The notes under the pieces: model-generated
The model's input: the letters and a program-made list of their open reading frames with translations, nothing else
Databases searched by the model: none
What the model was told of the DNA's origin: nothing
Position numbers and translations under genes: made by a program
From: Hemibagrus wyckioides
Taxonomy: Eukaryota; Chordata; Actinopteri; Siluriformes; Bagridae
Direction of reading: 5' to 3'
DNA: 64,000 nt
Assembly: GCF_019097595.1 (NCBI RefSeq)
Contig: NC_080711.1
Coordinates: 19,297,428-19,361,427 of the forward strand
Shown here: in pieces, positions 47,446 through 58,849 of the stretch
Layout: each line of letters starts with the position of its first letter
Position numbering within the stretch: the stretch's first letter is position 1

Positions 47446-47734
47446 TACAGTGCTCTTTGATTTTGCTTATTTATAAACACTGATGCATTTACTAAGCACA
47501 TTATATCCAGTGATTCTTTTATAATTCTATCTAATATAATAAAAGAATTATATATAATTATTTCTTAATCAAATAATTTTATAAGTACATATTCATATTA
47601 AATTTAGAGTCAATATGCATAATCTGCATAAATCTTTCTAGAGCTTTTTTGTTGGCTAGAACACAGTGCAAGTACAATTAAAGAAGTGTTTATATGTATT
47701 ATATCATAGATTTAACATTTATTTCATAAAATTC

Positions 47735-48085
47735 TGCATATGCTGTATCTGCATCACACAACTGACTGTACATGACTGCAGAAAGGATATTGTTCATATC
47801 ACACTCTTTGTGTGTGTTTAGAATAATTTATAATCACACTCTCTGGTGTCATCCAAATGAGGATGAGGTTCCCTTTTGAGTCTGGTTCCTCTCAAGGTTT
47901 CTTCCTCATACCATCTAAGGGAGCTTTTCCTTGCCACAGTCGCATCAGGCTCGCTCACTAGGGATGATTTTGTCTAACATCTAGGGCTTTTTGCACTATG
48001 TTTTTTGTTTCTTATGTTCTGTAAAGCTGCTTTGAGACAATGTTCACTGTTAAAAGCGCTATACAAAATAAAATCGAATTGAATT
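47735..48085 (-). repeat. Interspersed fish repeat (attcaattttatttgtatag type), reverse
   Basis: This is the reverse complement of the repeat at 17466-17760: ctcaaggtttcttcctcata, aaagctgctttgagacaatg, and a terminal agcgctatacaaaataaaat cgaattgaatt. It is non-coding. Confidence 0.87.
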
Positions 48086-48249
48086 ATTTAGTAAATGAAG
48101 TGAGTGTGATGTTATACACTCACTAGCAGAAGGATTGAGTATTGTCAAAGGCAGGAAAATGGCATTATGCCACAGCATTTAAAGTGCTTTTAAAAAATGA
48201 TTTTAGACATTCACCATTTGAAGCAAAAATTCGGAATTTGATTCAAGAT

Positions 48250-48345
48250 GCATGGTTCAAGATTCAAGAAGCTTTATTGTCATTTCAACCACATATAGCT
48301 GACGCAGTACATAGTGAAATGAAACGTTTCTCCAGTGATGGAAGT
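48250..48345 (-). repeat. Retroposon 3'-tail fragment, reverse
   Basis: The sequence ttcaagaagctttattgtca then tttcaaccacatatagctga is the complement of the tail at 18083-18187 and 21343-21395. The following 400 bp (to 48740) hold nothing recognised. Confidence 0.6.
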
Positions 48346-48740
48346 TTCATCCCCATAAATGTAACTATGACAAGAGTACACACGTTCTGTTCCTACTTTA
48401 TTTAATCTGACTTTATTTAATATAATAATTAAAAATCATTAGATCACTTAAAAACATCACTCTTTATGTGAGATTTAAAGTCAATATATTATCACATTAT
48501 ACTACATCATTGTCATATTCTAATATACAATTCCTTATATCCTTCTTACAACCAGTTTCAAAATAAAATTAAATAAAAATACAGTACATTTTTATTTTCA
48601 GGATTCTTTGTATAGTCATTATCTTTCATTTGAGGTTTGTTAAAAAACATCTTCAAAATGCTATTTTATACGAAAACCTATTGCCAACAAAAAGCAAAAA
48701 CTGCTCTAAACAATATAAAATAATGGTTAAGTTGCTAGTA

Positions 48741-48968
48741 TCCAAATTGCCTAACTGTTGCTAGGCAGATTTGAGTGTATAAAGGCGCAGATGGCTGGTA
48801 GCCTTTCTGTAATTGGTCTAAATATATCTAGACTCCAGTTGGCTACTTGTTGCTAGGCAGATTTAAGTGTATAAGGGGGCCAGTCGCTGGTAGCCTTTCT
48901 GTGATTGGTCTAAATATATCTAGAATCCAATTGGCTACTTGTTGCTAGGCAGATTTGAGTGTATAATG
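48741..48968. repeat. Tandem duplication, ~113 bp unit
   Basis: The series ttgctaggcagatttgagtg tataa, ggtagcctttctgtaattgg, tctaaatatatctagactcc and agttggctac occurs twice in direct tandem, followed by a third start of the unit. The copies differ by a few bases. Confidence 0.9.
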
Positions 48969-49107
48969 TAATGTAGTAATTTTTAGGTCTTTCTCTGATG
49001 ATTTAAATCCACTTCAGGAATTTAAAAATAATGCTGACACTTTCAAAAATATTTCTTGATTTAGCTTGTAATGGTAACGGTAATTACCAGATCACCCACC
49101 CCATGTG

Positions 49108-51438
49108 TCAGTCTGCACCAACTATAACGGTACACTGTGTGAACAGGAAGTTGCACTTGGGCAGCAGGTTGGACAGTGCTTGTCTGAGTCCAGGCATCAG
49201 GTCATTTTCAGTCCTTTTATCTCTCTCATTGTCTGTTCTCTCTGCCTCCATTGCAAACTCTACCTGCAGGAATTCGAGCATGTGCAGCTCCATCAGTGTT
49301 CCACAGCTGCGTAGCACCAACGTCTCAGTGAGTCTGCAGCCACGCAGTCGCAGCCAGCGCAGCCCAGCCAGTCGGTTAAGGCAGAGCAGACCAGGAGCAA
49401 CCTCTCGCCCACCGAGCGTTAGCCTTTCCAGCCCTGCCCAACCGTCAGCCAGACCCAGCGCTGCCATCTGCTGCCGACTGAACCCCTCCAACTCCAGGTG
49501 TGTGAGGTGTGTTAGAGCATGTGGGCCAGGCGGAGCACAGCCCTTTAGTCCTGCCACCGTCACACGCAGCACATCACGCAGCTCCAGACGCCGGAGACGC
49601 TCCCATGAGCTTAGACTCTTTAGATGCTGGTCTGTGAATGATGGCACGTTGTCCAGAATTAGTGCTTCAATAACACAACTAGAGGAAGAGGTCTGAGATT
49701 CTTTCCCTGAGCCATTCTGGTCAGTTTGCACTGGTTTCAATGGATTCTGGGTAAAAAACCCAGATGGAAGTTCACAGCTGTGCAATTCTAGCACCTGTAA
49801 AGTAAACATGTACAATATTGTTATTATGGATGCCAAAAAAAAATCAAGTTAATAACAGTCTAAAAAATTCTGTTAAGGTTGACAGTCCAATCACAAACCT
49901 GATTAGATCACATAATTCCCACACTTTAGCTTGCAATTTAGAAAAGAAAATAATATGGGAATTATATTATTAACATTATTATTAGCCAAGCAACTTTTTA
50001 CATGGCTAATGCTGGTGTAGTTTAGATTTAACCTTATACCCCTAATCTATACATTATTTTTATTAGTGCTTTAGTATTTATTGATCTAGAATGGACGATG
50101 TGCTATGCTTAAATCTGTATAATATAATATATATAATATCCAACTTTCTGACCCAGTGGTTATCACCTGTAAACTAGGAGGTAATAAGGAGCAGCTGTGC
50201 AGGCCACGCAGGTCTGTGTGAGTGAGAGTGAGTCGGCGGAGCCGAGGGCATTTGGAGCTCAGAGTCTGCAGCCATGGCTCCGAGAGAAAAGATCCCCCAC
50301 GTGAACTCTGCAGCAACCCACGCAGGTGTAGAGAACATACACCACGTCCCAGATACTGCCGCAGTAACGTCCAGAGCATCCGTGAGGTCACCTAACACAA
50401 CCACACACACCAATACAAATATTAATGTAAAACTTACTGTAAGAACATTTTAAACTACTACAGAGAGTTAAATTGTTTGGAAAAAGGAAATTTCTAGAAG
50501 ATCCTGCGTTTTTTTCCCTCTTCAGGAGAGATTTTTCTTTTCACATTGTGTCTGCTTTAGGATCTTCAAGATCTTGGATCTAATGACATTTGAACTTGGT
50601 CTTGCTCTTGTTGACCAAGAAGCAGTTCCTTCTTATAGAAAGAAATCACTAATCACTTGTGCAGTTTCAAACGAAGTCAACTAGTTAAAGTAAAGGCTTG
50701 GCCTCGAAAAGTATTTGATGGTTTCCAGTCTCACTTTCATTTGGACTTGATTTTGGCGTGTCCTCCCTTGGTCCTCATTCGATCACGGCTAGTCCTGGTC
50801 TTTGGATTTGACAATGGCTGTGGGTTTTAACCACTATTTTAGCCAAGAAAGCATTTATATATATTTAAAGCTTAATATATTATATACCTACCTGTAAATA
50901 TAATATCAATGAGACACAAACCCACTCATAGAGTCATTCAATCATTAATTCTCTTGAATCCTGAAGGACATTTGAACGTGTGTAAGAACGAAAATAAAAC
51001 TTTGTAACTCAAACATTGTTTAGGTATCAAAATGACAAGCATAAGACACATGGAAGGAGAAGAGAGCATCCTACCCGTTTCCACGTGGAAAGGTCCACAG
51101 TTCTCCAGAGTCTCTGGTCTTTTATTAAAGCGCTCCACCGCTTACACACCCTACACATCAAAATAATCAATTAGAGTCACTCTCAAATTTCACAAACCTT
51201 AGAAAGCTCTGTTTATTATATTCATCGCTACTTCCGGTTGTTGCACCTGAGCATTATAACGTTCTAGTCTTTAGACTCATCCAATGTACTGATAAGACAG
51301 CCGTATACATAAATGTTTACGAAGAATTTCTTTTCACCTTGCATTGCGAACGAGTTCTTGGACAGGTAAGTAGGATAAAATTTCAATTAAAATATTTTCA
51401 GGGAAATATTCCAGAGTGCAAGTTCTCACGGCGGCCAT
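49108..51438 (-). CDS. fbxl12: F-box and leucine-rich repeat protein 12
   Basis: The product is the substrate receptor of an SCF (SKP1-CUL1-F-box) ubiquitin ligase. Four minus-strand exons with consistent phases are 51438-51338, 51150-51075, 50391-50167 and 49794-49108. They total 1089 nt, or 362 aa (human about 326). The F-box lies at about residues 8-55: LEYFPENILIEILSYLPVQE, CKRWSALIKDQRLWRTVDLS. Leucine-rich repeats follow: LWTLLRQYLGRGVCSLHLRG, CPRLRRLTLTHTDL, LQVLELHSCELPS, ALILDNVPSFTDQHLKSLSS, LRRLELRDVLRVTVAGL, LTHLELEGFS, LERLTLGG and LRWLRLRGC, ending in CTVIVGAD. LQVLELHSCE and LDNVPSFTDQHL identify FBXL12 specifically. A serine-rich insert after residue about 150 accounts for part of the extra length. 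The start at 51438 is the only good one before the F-box. No damage is seen. It is divergent from leprotl1. Confidence 0.95.
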
Positions 51439-51849
51439 TTTAGTAAACAAAACCCTACGCGACCGGAAGTACACTATATGGCAGAAGCAGAGTACTAAAT
51501 ATATATTTTTTTAGGTAATAACGAATTTAGAATTTTTACAGTTTAATAATTTTCTTTTATCTAAAAAGAATAGACAACCAAATGTAAATGTGATCACAGT
51601 GGCACTCGATGAAATCTTTCAACTATCGCATTAACGAATAAAAACTTTTACAAAGCTGTCCAGCGCATGCGCACTTTGATCAACAGTACCGCCGATCGAC
51701 AAACTATTCCCTACCGGAAATGAGTTATGGGTATGCGATGTAGATCAACTCTAGCGCGCCGCTGGTTTCGTTCTTCTTGTGTTGACGGTGCGAGACATAT
51801 ACGGAGGAGTCTCTGACGTTCCGAGGGTTTTTTTTTTAATGTAGACACA
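51439..51849. promoter_or_regulatory. Shared divergent promoter of fbxl12 and leprotl1
   Basis: Only about 410 bp separate the two start codons, which point away from each other. An ETS-type site (accggaagt, 51462-51470) lies close to fbxl12. An inverted ETS-like ccggaaat lies at about 51714-51721. CpG-rich sequence with gcgcatgcgc (51665-51674, NRF1-like) fits a TATA-less bidirectional housekeeping promoter. Transcription starts are not determined. Confidence 0.65.
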
Positions 51850-54800
51850 ATGGCCGGAATTAAAGGTGAGTACGTGATTTAATATTTGCGATCACGTGCA
51901 TTATTGATTAGATTTAATTGTTGATTAAAGCATGGAGGATCTGAGAGGGGATTGTTGAATGAAGCTTGTTAGCTTGGTTGCTACGTTGCCACGGCCGGCT
52001 AACGTTGCTACGCTACACGAGCCAGTGGCATTACTATGTAATAATAAAGTATGCTTTTTTTTTTTTTTTTAAAAATAACATTTTTTGTTCTTATAGTATA
52101 GCTAACATGTTATATTTTATTAAGATGTTATTTCTGCAAACTAACCCGAAAACCTTTATAATTAGCGCACTTATATGCGCCTAATTATTAGCTAATTAGC
52201 TCACATTATTAGTTTATTAGGTTGCCTGAGCCTTGTATTAAGGGTTATTAATAAATGGGCGATTACCAGGTTAATATAAACTAATAATCTGGATGTATAA
52301 TCATCTGGGACTTATCTGGGCAATATAATGTATGTAAAAGCAAAGTATTTTCGCTGTTTCTGTGGTTCATGATTTCTATAATATAAATGAATGTAACGCA
52401 GTTCGGCATTTTCCGTCAAGTCAGTGGACATTCCGGAAGTAGCCGATCTGACAGACGCTGGCATAATTGTCCAGACTCTGTGAAAATTTTTGTACGAAAA
52501 GAAATGGATTGGTAAATTGGAAAAGAAATGTCTTATGGGTTAAGATAAACTGCACAACAATGATTTAAATGACAATTCATACTTTAGATGTAAAATTATA
52601 GCAGACAAATACAATTAGACTTGAGTGATGGAAACTTCTTATGGGTCACCATTCAGAAAATGTCAGGACTTGCGACAGAATGCTTGCCTTATTATCTCCC
52701 ATGGAATATGAACAAATCCCACTTTTAGAAAAGTGATGTACTCACGGATGCATGTAATGGAGCTCGAGAAAACAAACACATTTGCAGATAATTGCATTTT
52801 AAGATTTCTTTGATATAAATATTATAATAACACTATACTGTGCTCTCTATATAAAAAAGGTCCATTAAATAGTCAACGTTTCCTTCCATATGGAAATAAC
52901 GAGTGTCATTCAAGCAGTTTGTTAATGTCTACTGAGACTAAATCTACTGAGGTTGAATTAAATTCCAGCAAACTGCTTTAAAGTAAAAAGAAAAAAAAGA
53001 AAAAAAAGGAATACATAACCATAACACCAGTTTATATTTCAAACACCGCCGGGAGCTTTCGTCTGCGTCAATGGTAATTTCAGGGTGACTTGCTGCAGAA
53101 TCATGTGGTGAATCATGTGAATGCTAAACCCACATCACTCCATGAACAGTGCAATGTTTCTCAGCTCTGTTGTACACGTCATGTCGTACTACACCCACAT
53201 TTCCCTTGGAGATCAATAAATCCCATCCCTACATCGAGTGATCACAGCAGGGGATAATTAGCTGATTAACTAAATTAGGGTGTATCTGAGCAGAGAAAAT
53301 ACTGGACTGGACTCCTCTGCATTCAAGTACAGATGGATATAAACAAATGAAGAGTTAAGAGAATGTATACAATATTTTTTAGTACCAATATCCAACATTT
53401 GCTGAAGATCTGCTTGCTCACATGAGTAGTGCGTGTTTAAGATCCTTAGAAATGTACAATTAGGTCATTTGGCTTACAAATTACAAGCTTTCAATTGTCT
53501 CAAGGTGTAATTTAATGGTCAGCTACCACACCCTATCCTTTACTTATAGGCTATCTGAATAAAAACTGCATTTCGTTTCCTTGTACTTGTACATGTGTAA
53601 TGACAATAAGGTTTAATCTAAGTAAACTGATGAAATGACACAACAGCACAAGACTTTACTGAATAAATGTTTTATTAAATATGCACTCTTTGGATAAAGA
53701 TTTCTTGTGTAAGCCTCTATTCATTTAAAGTCAGAACCATTTTGAGAAAACAAAAGCATGAGAATGTCTCATGAAATGATATGAGAGTAAATGGCTGATA
53801 AACATCCCTTTTGTAACCCACAAGAGTTCCGGGCATCTTTTAAAATGACTCATTACACCATATAAGGAAACGTCTATATGGACTAAAACATTTGTGTTTA
53901 TATTGGAGCCTAGCTTTGCTCATTGATGAGAATTTCAATAGTAAAGTCAGAGAGATGCATTTGATTCTTCTTCTGATTTGGTCTCTAATGGATTTACCTC
54001 AAATGCACAAATGTTGCACATTTATTCTGCGAACATCACTAAGGCTGATTCACGGTTTGTCAGAAAGCCTAAAAGTGACTTCTGGAATCCAAGAATGAGG
54101 CTTGAGGGATATAACTGTATTACAGTACCACTAAATCCAGTGATTATATTATTAGACTCTTATCAAGACCTGACCAGACCACAGTTGAACATCAGAGTAC
54201 ACTTATCATGCAAAAATAATCCGTCATATTAGTCAGCACGTGGAACGATTTGTGCAGGTGAATATTCCCCAATATTAAATATCCGACACTGCCTGGAAGC
54301 CTCGCCCTCTTCGTCCATCTCCACAAACTCCCAGTTATAAGGCCACATGGCTGGTAATATTATTCCTGTACTTGAATTGGTGGAAATGCTTCTTGTCCTG
54401 TGTGTGATATCATGGTAGTAAACAGGAAGTTATTCAAACAACACTTCATGCTCGATTCAAGCAACGATTCATTTCCAACGTACATGCACAAAACAACAGC
54501 AACATTCGAAATAACTCAATCTGAATATCTATAAGACTAATCATACACGTGTGGTCCGACTTTTCTTCAGTTCCCCGCTCACAGCTTTAGCTCCTGTCTG
54601 CAATTTAAAAAGTGAACGTGTGAAAACGTCCTTTCTAGCTCTTTAGCCTCTGGTTACATGGTCTTCCTTCATGAAACAGCTGTTCATTTACAGTCCAATG
54701 GGAAACAGTTACAATTGTATAATTACACCCTGGAGAAAAAAATGAGACGGAAAAAATTATTATTGAATAATTATCTGTCTATTTCCTCTTTATGTCCAGC

Positions 54801-55756
54801 CCTGATCAGCCTCTCCTTCGGTGGAGCCATTGGCCTCATGTTTCTGATGCTTGGCTGTGCCTTGCCTGTGTATAAGTGAGTATAAATATATAACTTTAAC
54901 TTGGGAGTTATATTTAATGCATTTTCAATACTACTTGTTTACACAGCAAAGCATTCAGAAGTACAAAAGAATAGTAACAATAATGCTTTGGGAGGGTTTA
55001 TTAATCATGCTTCTCTTAATAAATGGCATCAAGGTGACAGCACAGTGATGAATTGTGGCTGATAATTATTATGTGTGTGTGTGTGTTTCAATAGTGAATA
55101 CTGGCCACTCTTTCTTCTCTTCTTCTACATCCTGTCTCCTATCCCGTACTGCACTTCTCGTCGCGTGGTGGATGACACAGATTCGGCTAGTAACGCCTGC
55201 AAAGAACTGGCCATTTTCCTCACCACAGGGATCGTTGTGTCTGCCTTTGGCCTGCCCATCATATTCGCACGCGCTAGTGTGGTAAACATCGCTTTTCTAC
55301 GTTTGAAGCATGTTTTGTTCCAATATCTGTGCGATAAGTCTCCCCACATGTCACTACTGCTCGTGCCAGGCATATACCAATGACTGGTTACATGATAGAA
55401 GTGCACTAAAGCATTATCCCAAATGCAACATGCCACCGCCACTTTGTGCAGTTCGTTCTGGAAGAAGTTCTACTTTATAACACGTTCTTCTTTATTCGTT
55501 ATATTTAATGTCACAGAGCGTCTGTGAAATATGTTATCACTAGTGTCATGACCATTACCTGATAAGACTGATGAAGGTATGACTATTCATGAGCCTCAAG
55601 TGTGTTTGTTGAGTAAATCATGAATCCTTGTGTCTACAGATCGCCTGGGGGGCCTGCGCTCTCGTCCTGACAGGAAACATTGTCATTTTCGGCACCATCC
55701 TCGGCTTCTTCCTCGTCTTCGGGTCGAACGACGACTTCAGCTGGCAGCAGTGGTGA
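51850..55756 (+). CDS. leprotl1: Leptin receptor overlapping transcript-like 1
   Basis: The product is a small four-helix endosomal/Golgi membrane protein of the Vps55/OB-RGRP family. In mammals it lowers surface levels of growth hormone and leptin receptors. Four coding exons are 51850-51865, 54800-54875, 55095-55281 and 55640-55756. The phases fit and they total 396 nt, or 131 aa, equal to human LEPROTL1. Visible are [60 protein letters not shown] and the C-terminal [22 protein letters not shown] and the SPIPYC segment favour LEPROTL1 over LEPROT. The 2.9-kb first intron shows no other exon; it has a short retroposon tail near 53555-53620. No damage is seen. Confidence 0.97.
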
Positions 55757-58700
55757 AGCGGAGAACTGTTTTTATCAAGCTACATTGTTACCATGGCTAT
55801 TGTCGTGGTTCCTATTGTCGTCTTTATTATTTATAGTGACTGGCCATCCGTATTAAGAGGAAATCAGTGCAATAAGTTGTCACTGGGATCGGTTTGACCT
55901 CAGAAAGCTATTGTTTTTGCCGTTTATTTCGTGCATTAGCGAGGGTTATAGGGTTTTTTTTCCTGCACGCATGATCAACGCTTCTCTACAGAATGTAGAA
56001 TGTAAAATGCCATAAAAAAAAAAAGAAGCTAATATGGATAGATAATTCTCTTTCTGAAGTCTGTGGTTACAACTAATCACAGGCTTGATCATTTGGAGCA
56101 CATCCTTTAGCTTTAGCCTTTAGCTTGGTGAATCTGCTGTGTAATATATTTTTTTTAAGTTAACTGCTTTTCATGTAATATGGGTTTTAGTTGCGACTTA
56201 TTCACGTACAATGCACTGTCTGCTTTCATCATTACATTATAAAAACCAAACGCCAGAGCCATTCACTGCTGTCTAACGTATAACCTCGCAATTTATTGAT
56301 GATACCCTGAACAATGCTCTACATATATGCGTACATGTCACAGCCAGCTCTCTTAAAGGATTGGTTATGATAAAAGTCTAGTCAAATAAGACATACTTGT
56401 GTACAAGAGCTACAAAGCTCGCTTTGCTAACAAGTATCTGAGCCCTGACTAGCATCATGCTAACTGTATTCTGAAATCCTTGCATTCGCTTCAAACGGCG
56501 TCATTAGCACATAGGCTACCTCATATAAGCCTGTTACAAATTTTTCAACTGTGAGTTAGTTTTGTGTCAGCACCCTATAAGCAAGTCTGTGTAAAATTAA
56601 TACTGAGGTAAAAAAAAAAAAAAAACCCAGGTTATTTCACTACACAGATAGCTATTGATGCTAGCCTGAATGTTAGAGAAATATAGCATCATGCTAACTG
56701 TTATCTGAAATCATAAATCGCTTCAAAAAGCATCATGTAGTATTATTAGCTCATAAACTATTTCATATAGTTGTAAAGTGAGTGTATTTACAAATTTAAA
56801 CATATAAATAAGAGTAAGTGATTCTGTCTCAAAATGGCTGCCACTTTTATTTTCTGTTTAATGTTCTGTTAGCACTGAGGTAAAAAAAAAAGAAAAAAAA
56901 ATAGTGAGGTAAACTAAGTGATTAGCCTGATGCTTATTATTCTAGTGTAAATGTTTGTACTGGAGCTGTGAGAAATATAAACATCTATGCGAACTGTACT
57001 CTTAAAATATCCAACACTGGCTTCAAACAGCATCGTATAGTAGCATTAGCACATACACTATTCAATATAGTTGTAACGTGAGTCTGTATTTAACAAATTA
57101 AAACTCATAAATAAGAGTCAATGATTCAATTTCAACATGGCTGCCGCTCTGCCTCTTTTTCATCACTGAGGTAATTTTGTGTCATGCGGTGTCTGCACCA
57201 TAAACCCAAGGGAAAAAAATCGTAATGATTTCACCACACAGTTAGCTTGAAGCTAATCATTTTGTCTAAACGTCACGTACACTGGAGCTGTGAGATAGAT
57301 TAGCATTCCGCTAACTATTCCGAAATCATCATGCGCTCAATTCAAACTCCATCATCTAGCAGCATTAGCACTTCCATATAATTGAAAAAGGCAGTCTGTA
57401 TTTACTAATTAAAATAGTAAATAATCGTGTTTCAAAATGTCTACCACGCCAAATCCGTTTAAAAATAAAGTACACGGTTAGCATAATGCTAATAATTCAA
57501 TGTTAGAGCTGATTTAGCGTTCTGCTAACTGTATCCTGAAATAAATACACACTTGCTTTAAACAGAAAGAAGAGTTTTAAATCATGAAAATGTCAGAGGT
57601 AAACATGATGATTTCAGCAAACCATTAGCTTTAGTCTAATCTTTCTTCATAAGCATTTATTACTTGTTAGCTTTATTAGCCTTGTAGCTCTTGTGTGTAT
57701 AATTTGGACACAACATGGCTTCGCTTACTCAGTTATTGAAGTTGTGTGATTTTTTTTTTTCTCCGAAAACCTTTAGCACTGGTATTTGTTACATGTTTAT
57801 CCCCCCCCCCCCCCCACACACACACATTATTTATTTCTTCCTCTCTTATTGTACTGTTTAGCTGTAACCATGTAAGAACATGACTGACTACTGAAGTTTT
57901 AAATTATTTTCATGTATTTATCAATCATTTGTCCTCCATTAAGTTTGAGTGTCACATTTCATATATTCGCCAAAGGTTACTTTAATTCAACAAGTCACTG
58001 ATGTGTCGCTTGTAATTTGTCTCTTGTGAGCGTTCATTTTATTTTCTTCTTCTTATTTTTTTTTCAGTCTCAGATTTTTTAAAATCAAGATGAAGGATAA
58101 GACTATCATCTAAAGTCGGGAAGAAAAACACGCATTTCTAGTTAATCCAAAGCACGGTAAATGTTTCATTTGAAATACTTTGCTTGTTTAAACCTAGGTT
58201 TCATCTAGATGTCATAAGCTGCTTATAATTAAAAACATTGTGGTCATTGTTTTTTTTTTTTTTTTCTTTTTAATTTTCTTTATAAATAAATGCCATTTTT
58301 TAAGCAAAATCTCAACTTTTCTTGTTGTAGAAAACAAATAAAAATGACTTGATTTTTTTTTATTTTTTTAAAGCTGCCTTTAGAGGTCGAAGCTAACTCT
58401 CCAGGGTCTTTCGGTCCATTCTTCACTCCCAAATACAAGAACCTCATCATATCTTGTGCTCTATATTGAGCTGTGTGTCACCAGCATGTTTAACATCTTT
58501 ATACTGAAACAATTTTGATGTGTTTCCTGATTCTGGTGCCGTTTGCATAGAAATGAAATTGGGCTTGAGTCCTGATGGGAGTTTTTAAGGTGCAAGAGAA
58601 TGTGCAGCAGAACGCTAAGTCCCCCATGACATGTACCTGCTAGCTACAACACGCCTGTGCTGTTAACGCAATGCCACTCGCTAGCTATATAAAACTTTCA

Positions 58701-58849
58701 GATTATCTTCAGGCATTCTGTGAGAGAATTTCATGTCCTGAGGCAACCACAGTGCCATCTGGAGCTTGCTCTTTTGCCCTCCCATTAAAAAGTGTGAGTG
58801 AGTGAAGCAGAGAAAGGAGATAGAAAAAGATAGAAAGCAGTGCAGGGTG
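55757..58849 (+). other. leprotl1 3' UTR and intergenic region
   Basis: I see no further exon. It includes the diverged tandem repeat at 56430-57600, a C-run plus (CA)n at 57801-57826, and T-rich tracts. The leprotl1 polyadenylation site was not fixed with confidence. Confidence 0.5.
56430..57600 (+). repeat. Diverged tandem repeat, ~290 bp unit, four to five copies
   Basis: The block series catgctaactgt-(a)ttctgaaatc, cttcaaacagcatcat, tagtagcattagcacat, atatagttg(t)aa, gtctgtatttac(t)aa and tttcaaaatggctgcca recurs near 56455, 56690, 56985, 57305 and 57520. Many substitutions separate the copies, so the duplication is old. No coding frame is conserved between units. Confidence 0.75.

Noticed and set aside
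48142..48405. An 87-codon plus-strand frame
   Set aside because: It runs through a reverse retroposon tail and shows no domain or splice context.
49031..49696. A 221-codon open frame on the plus strand
   Set aside because: It is the antisense shadow of the last fbxl12 exon, arginine/serine-rich with no domain.
53892..54232. Short frames in leprotl1 intron 1
   Set aside because: There is no homology, no splice logic, and the frames overlap each other.
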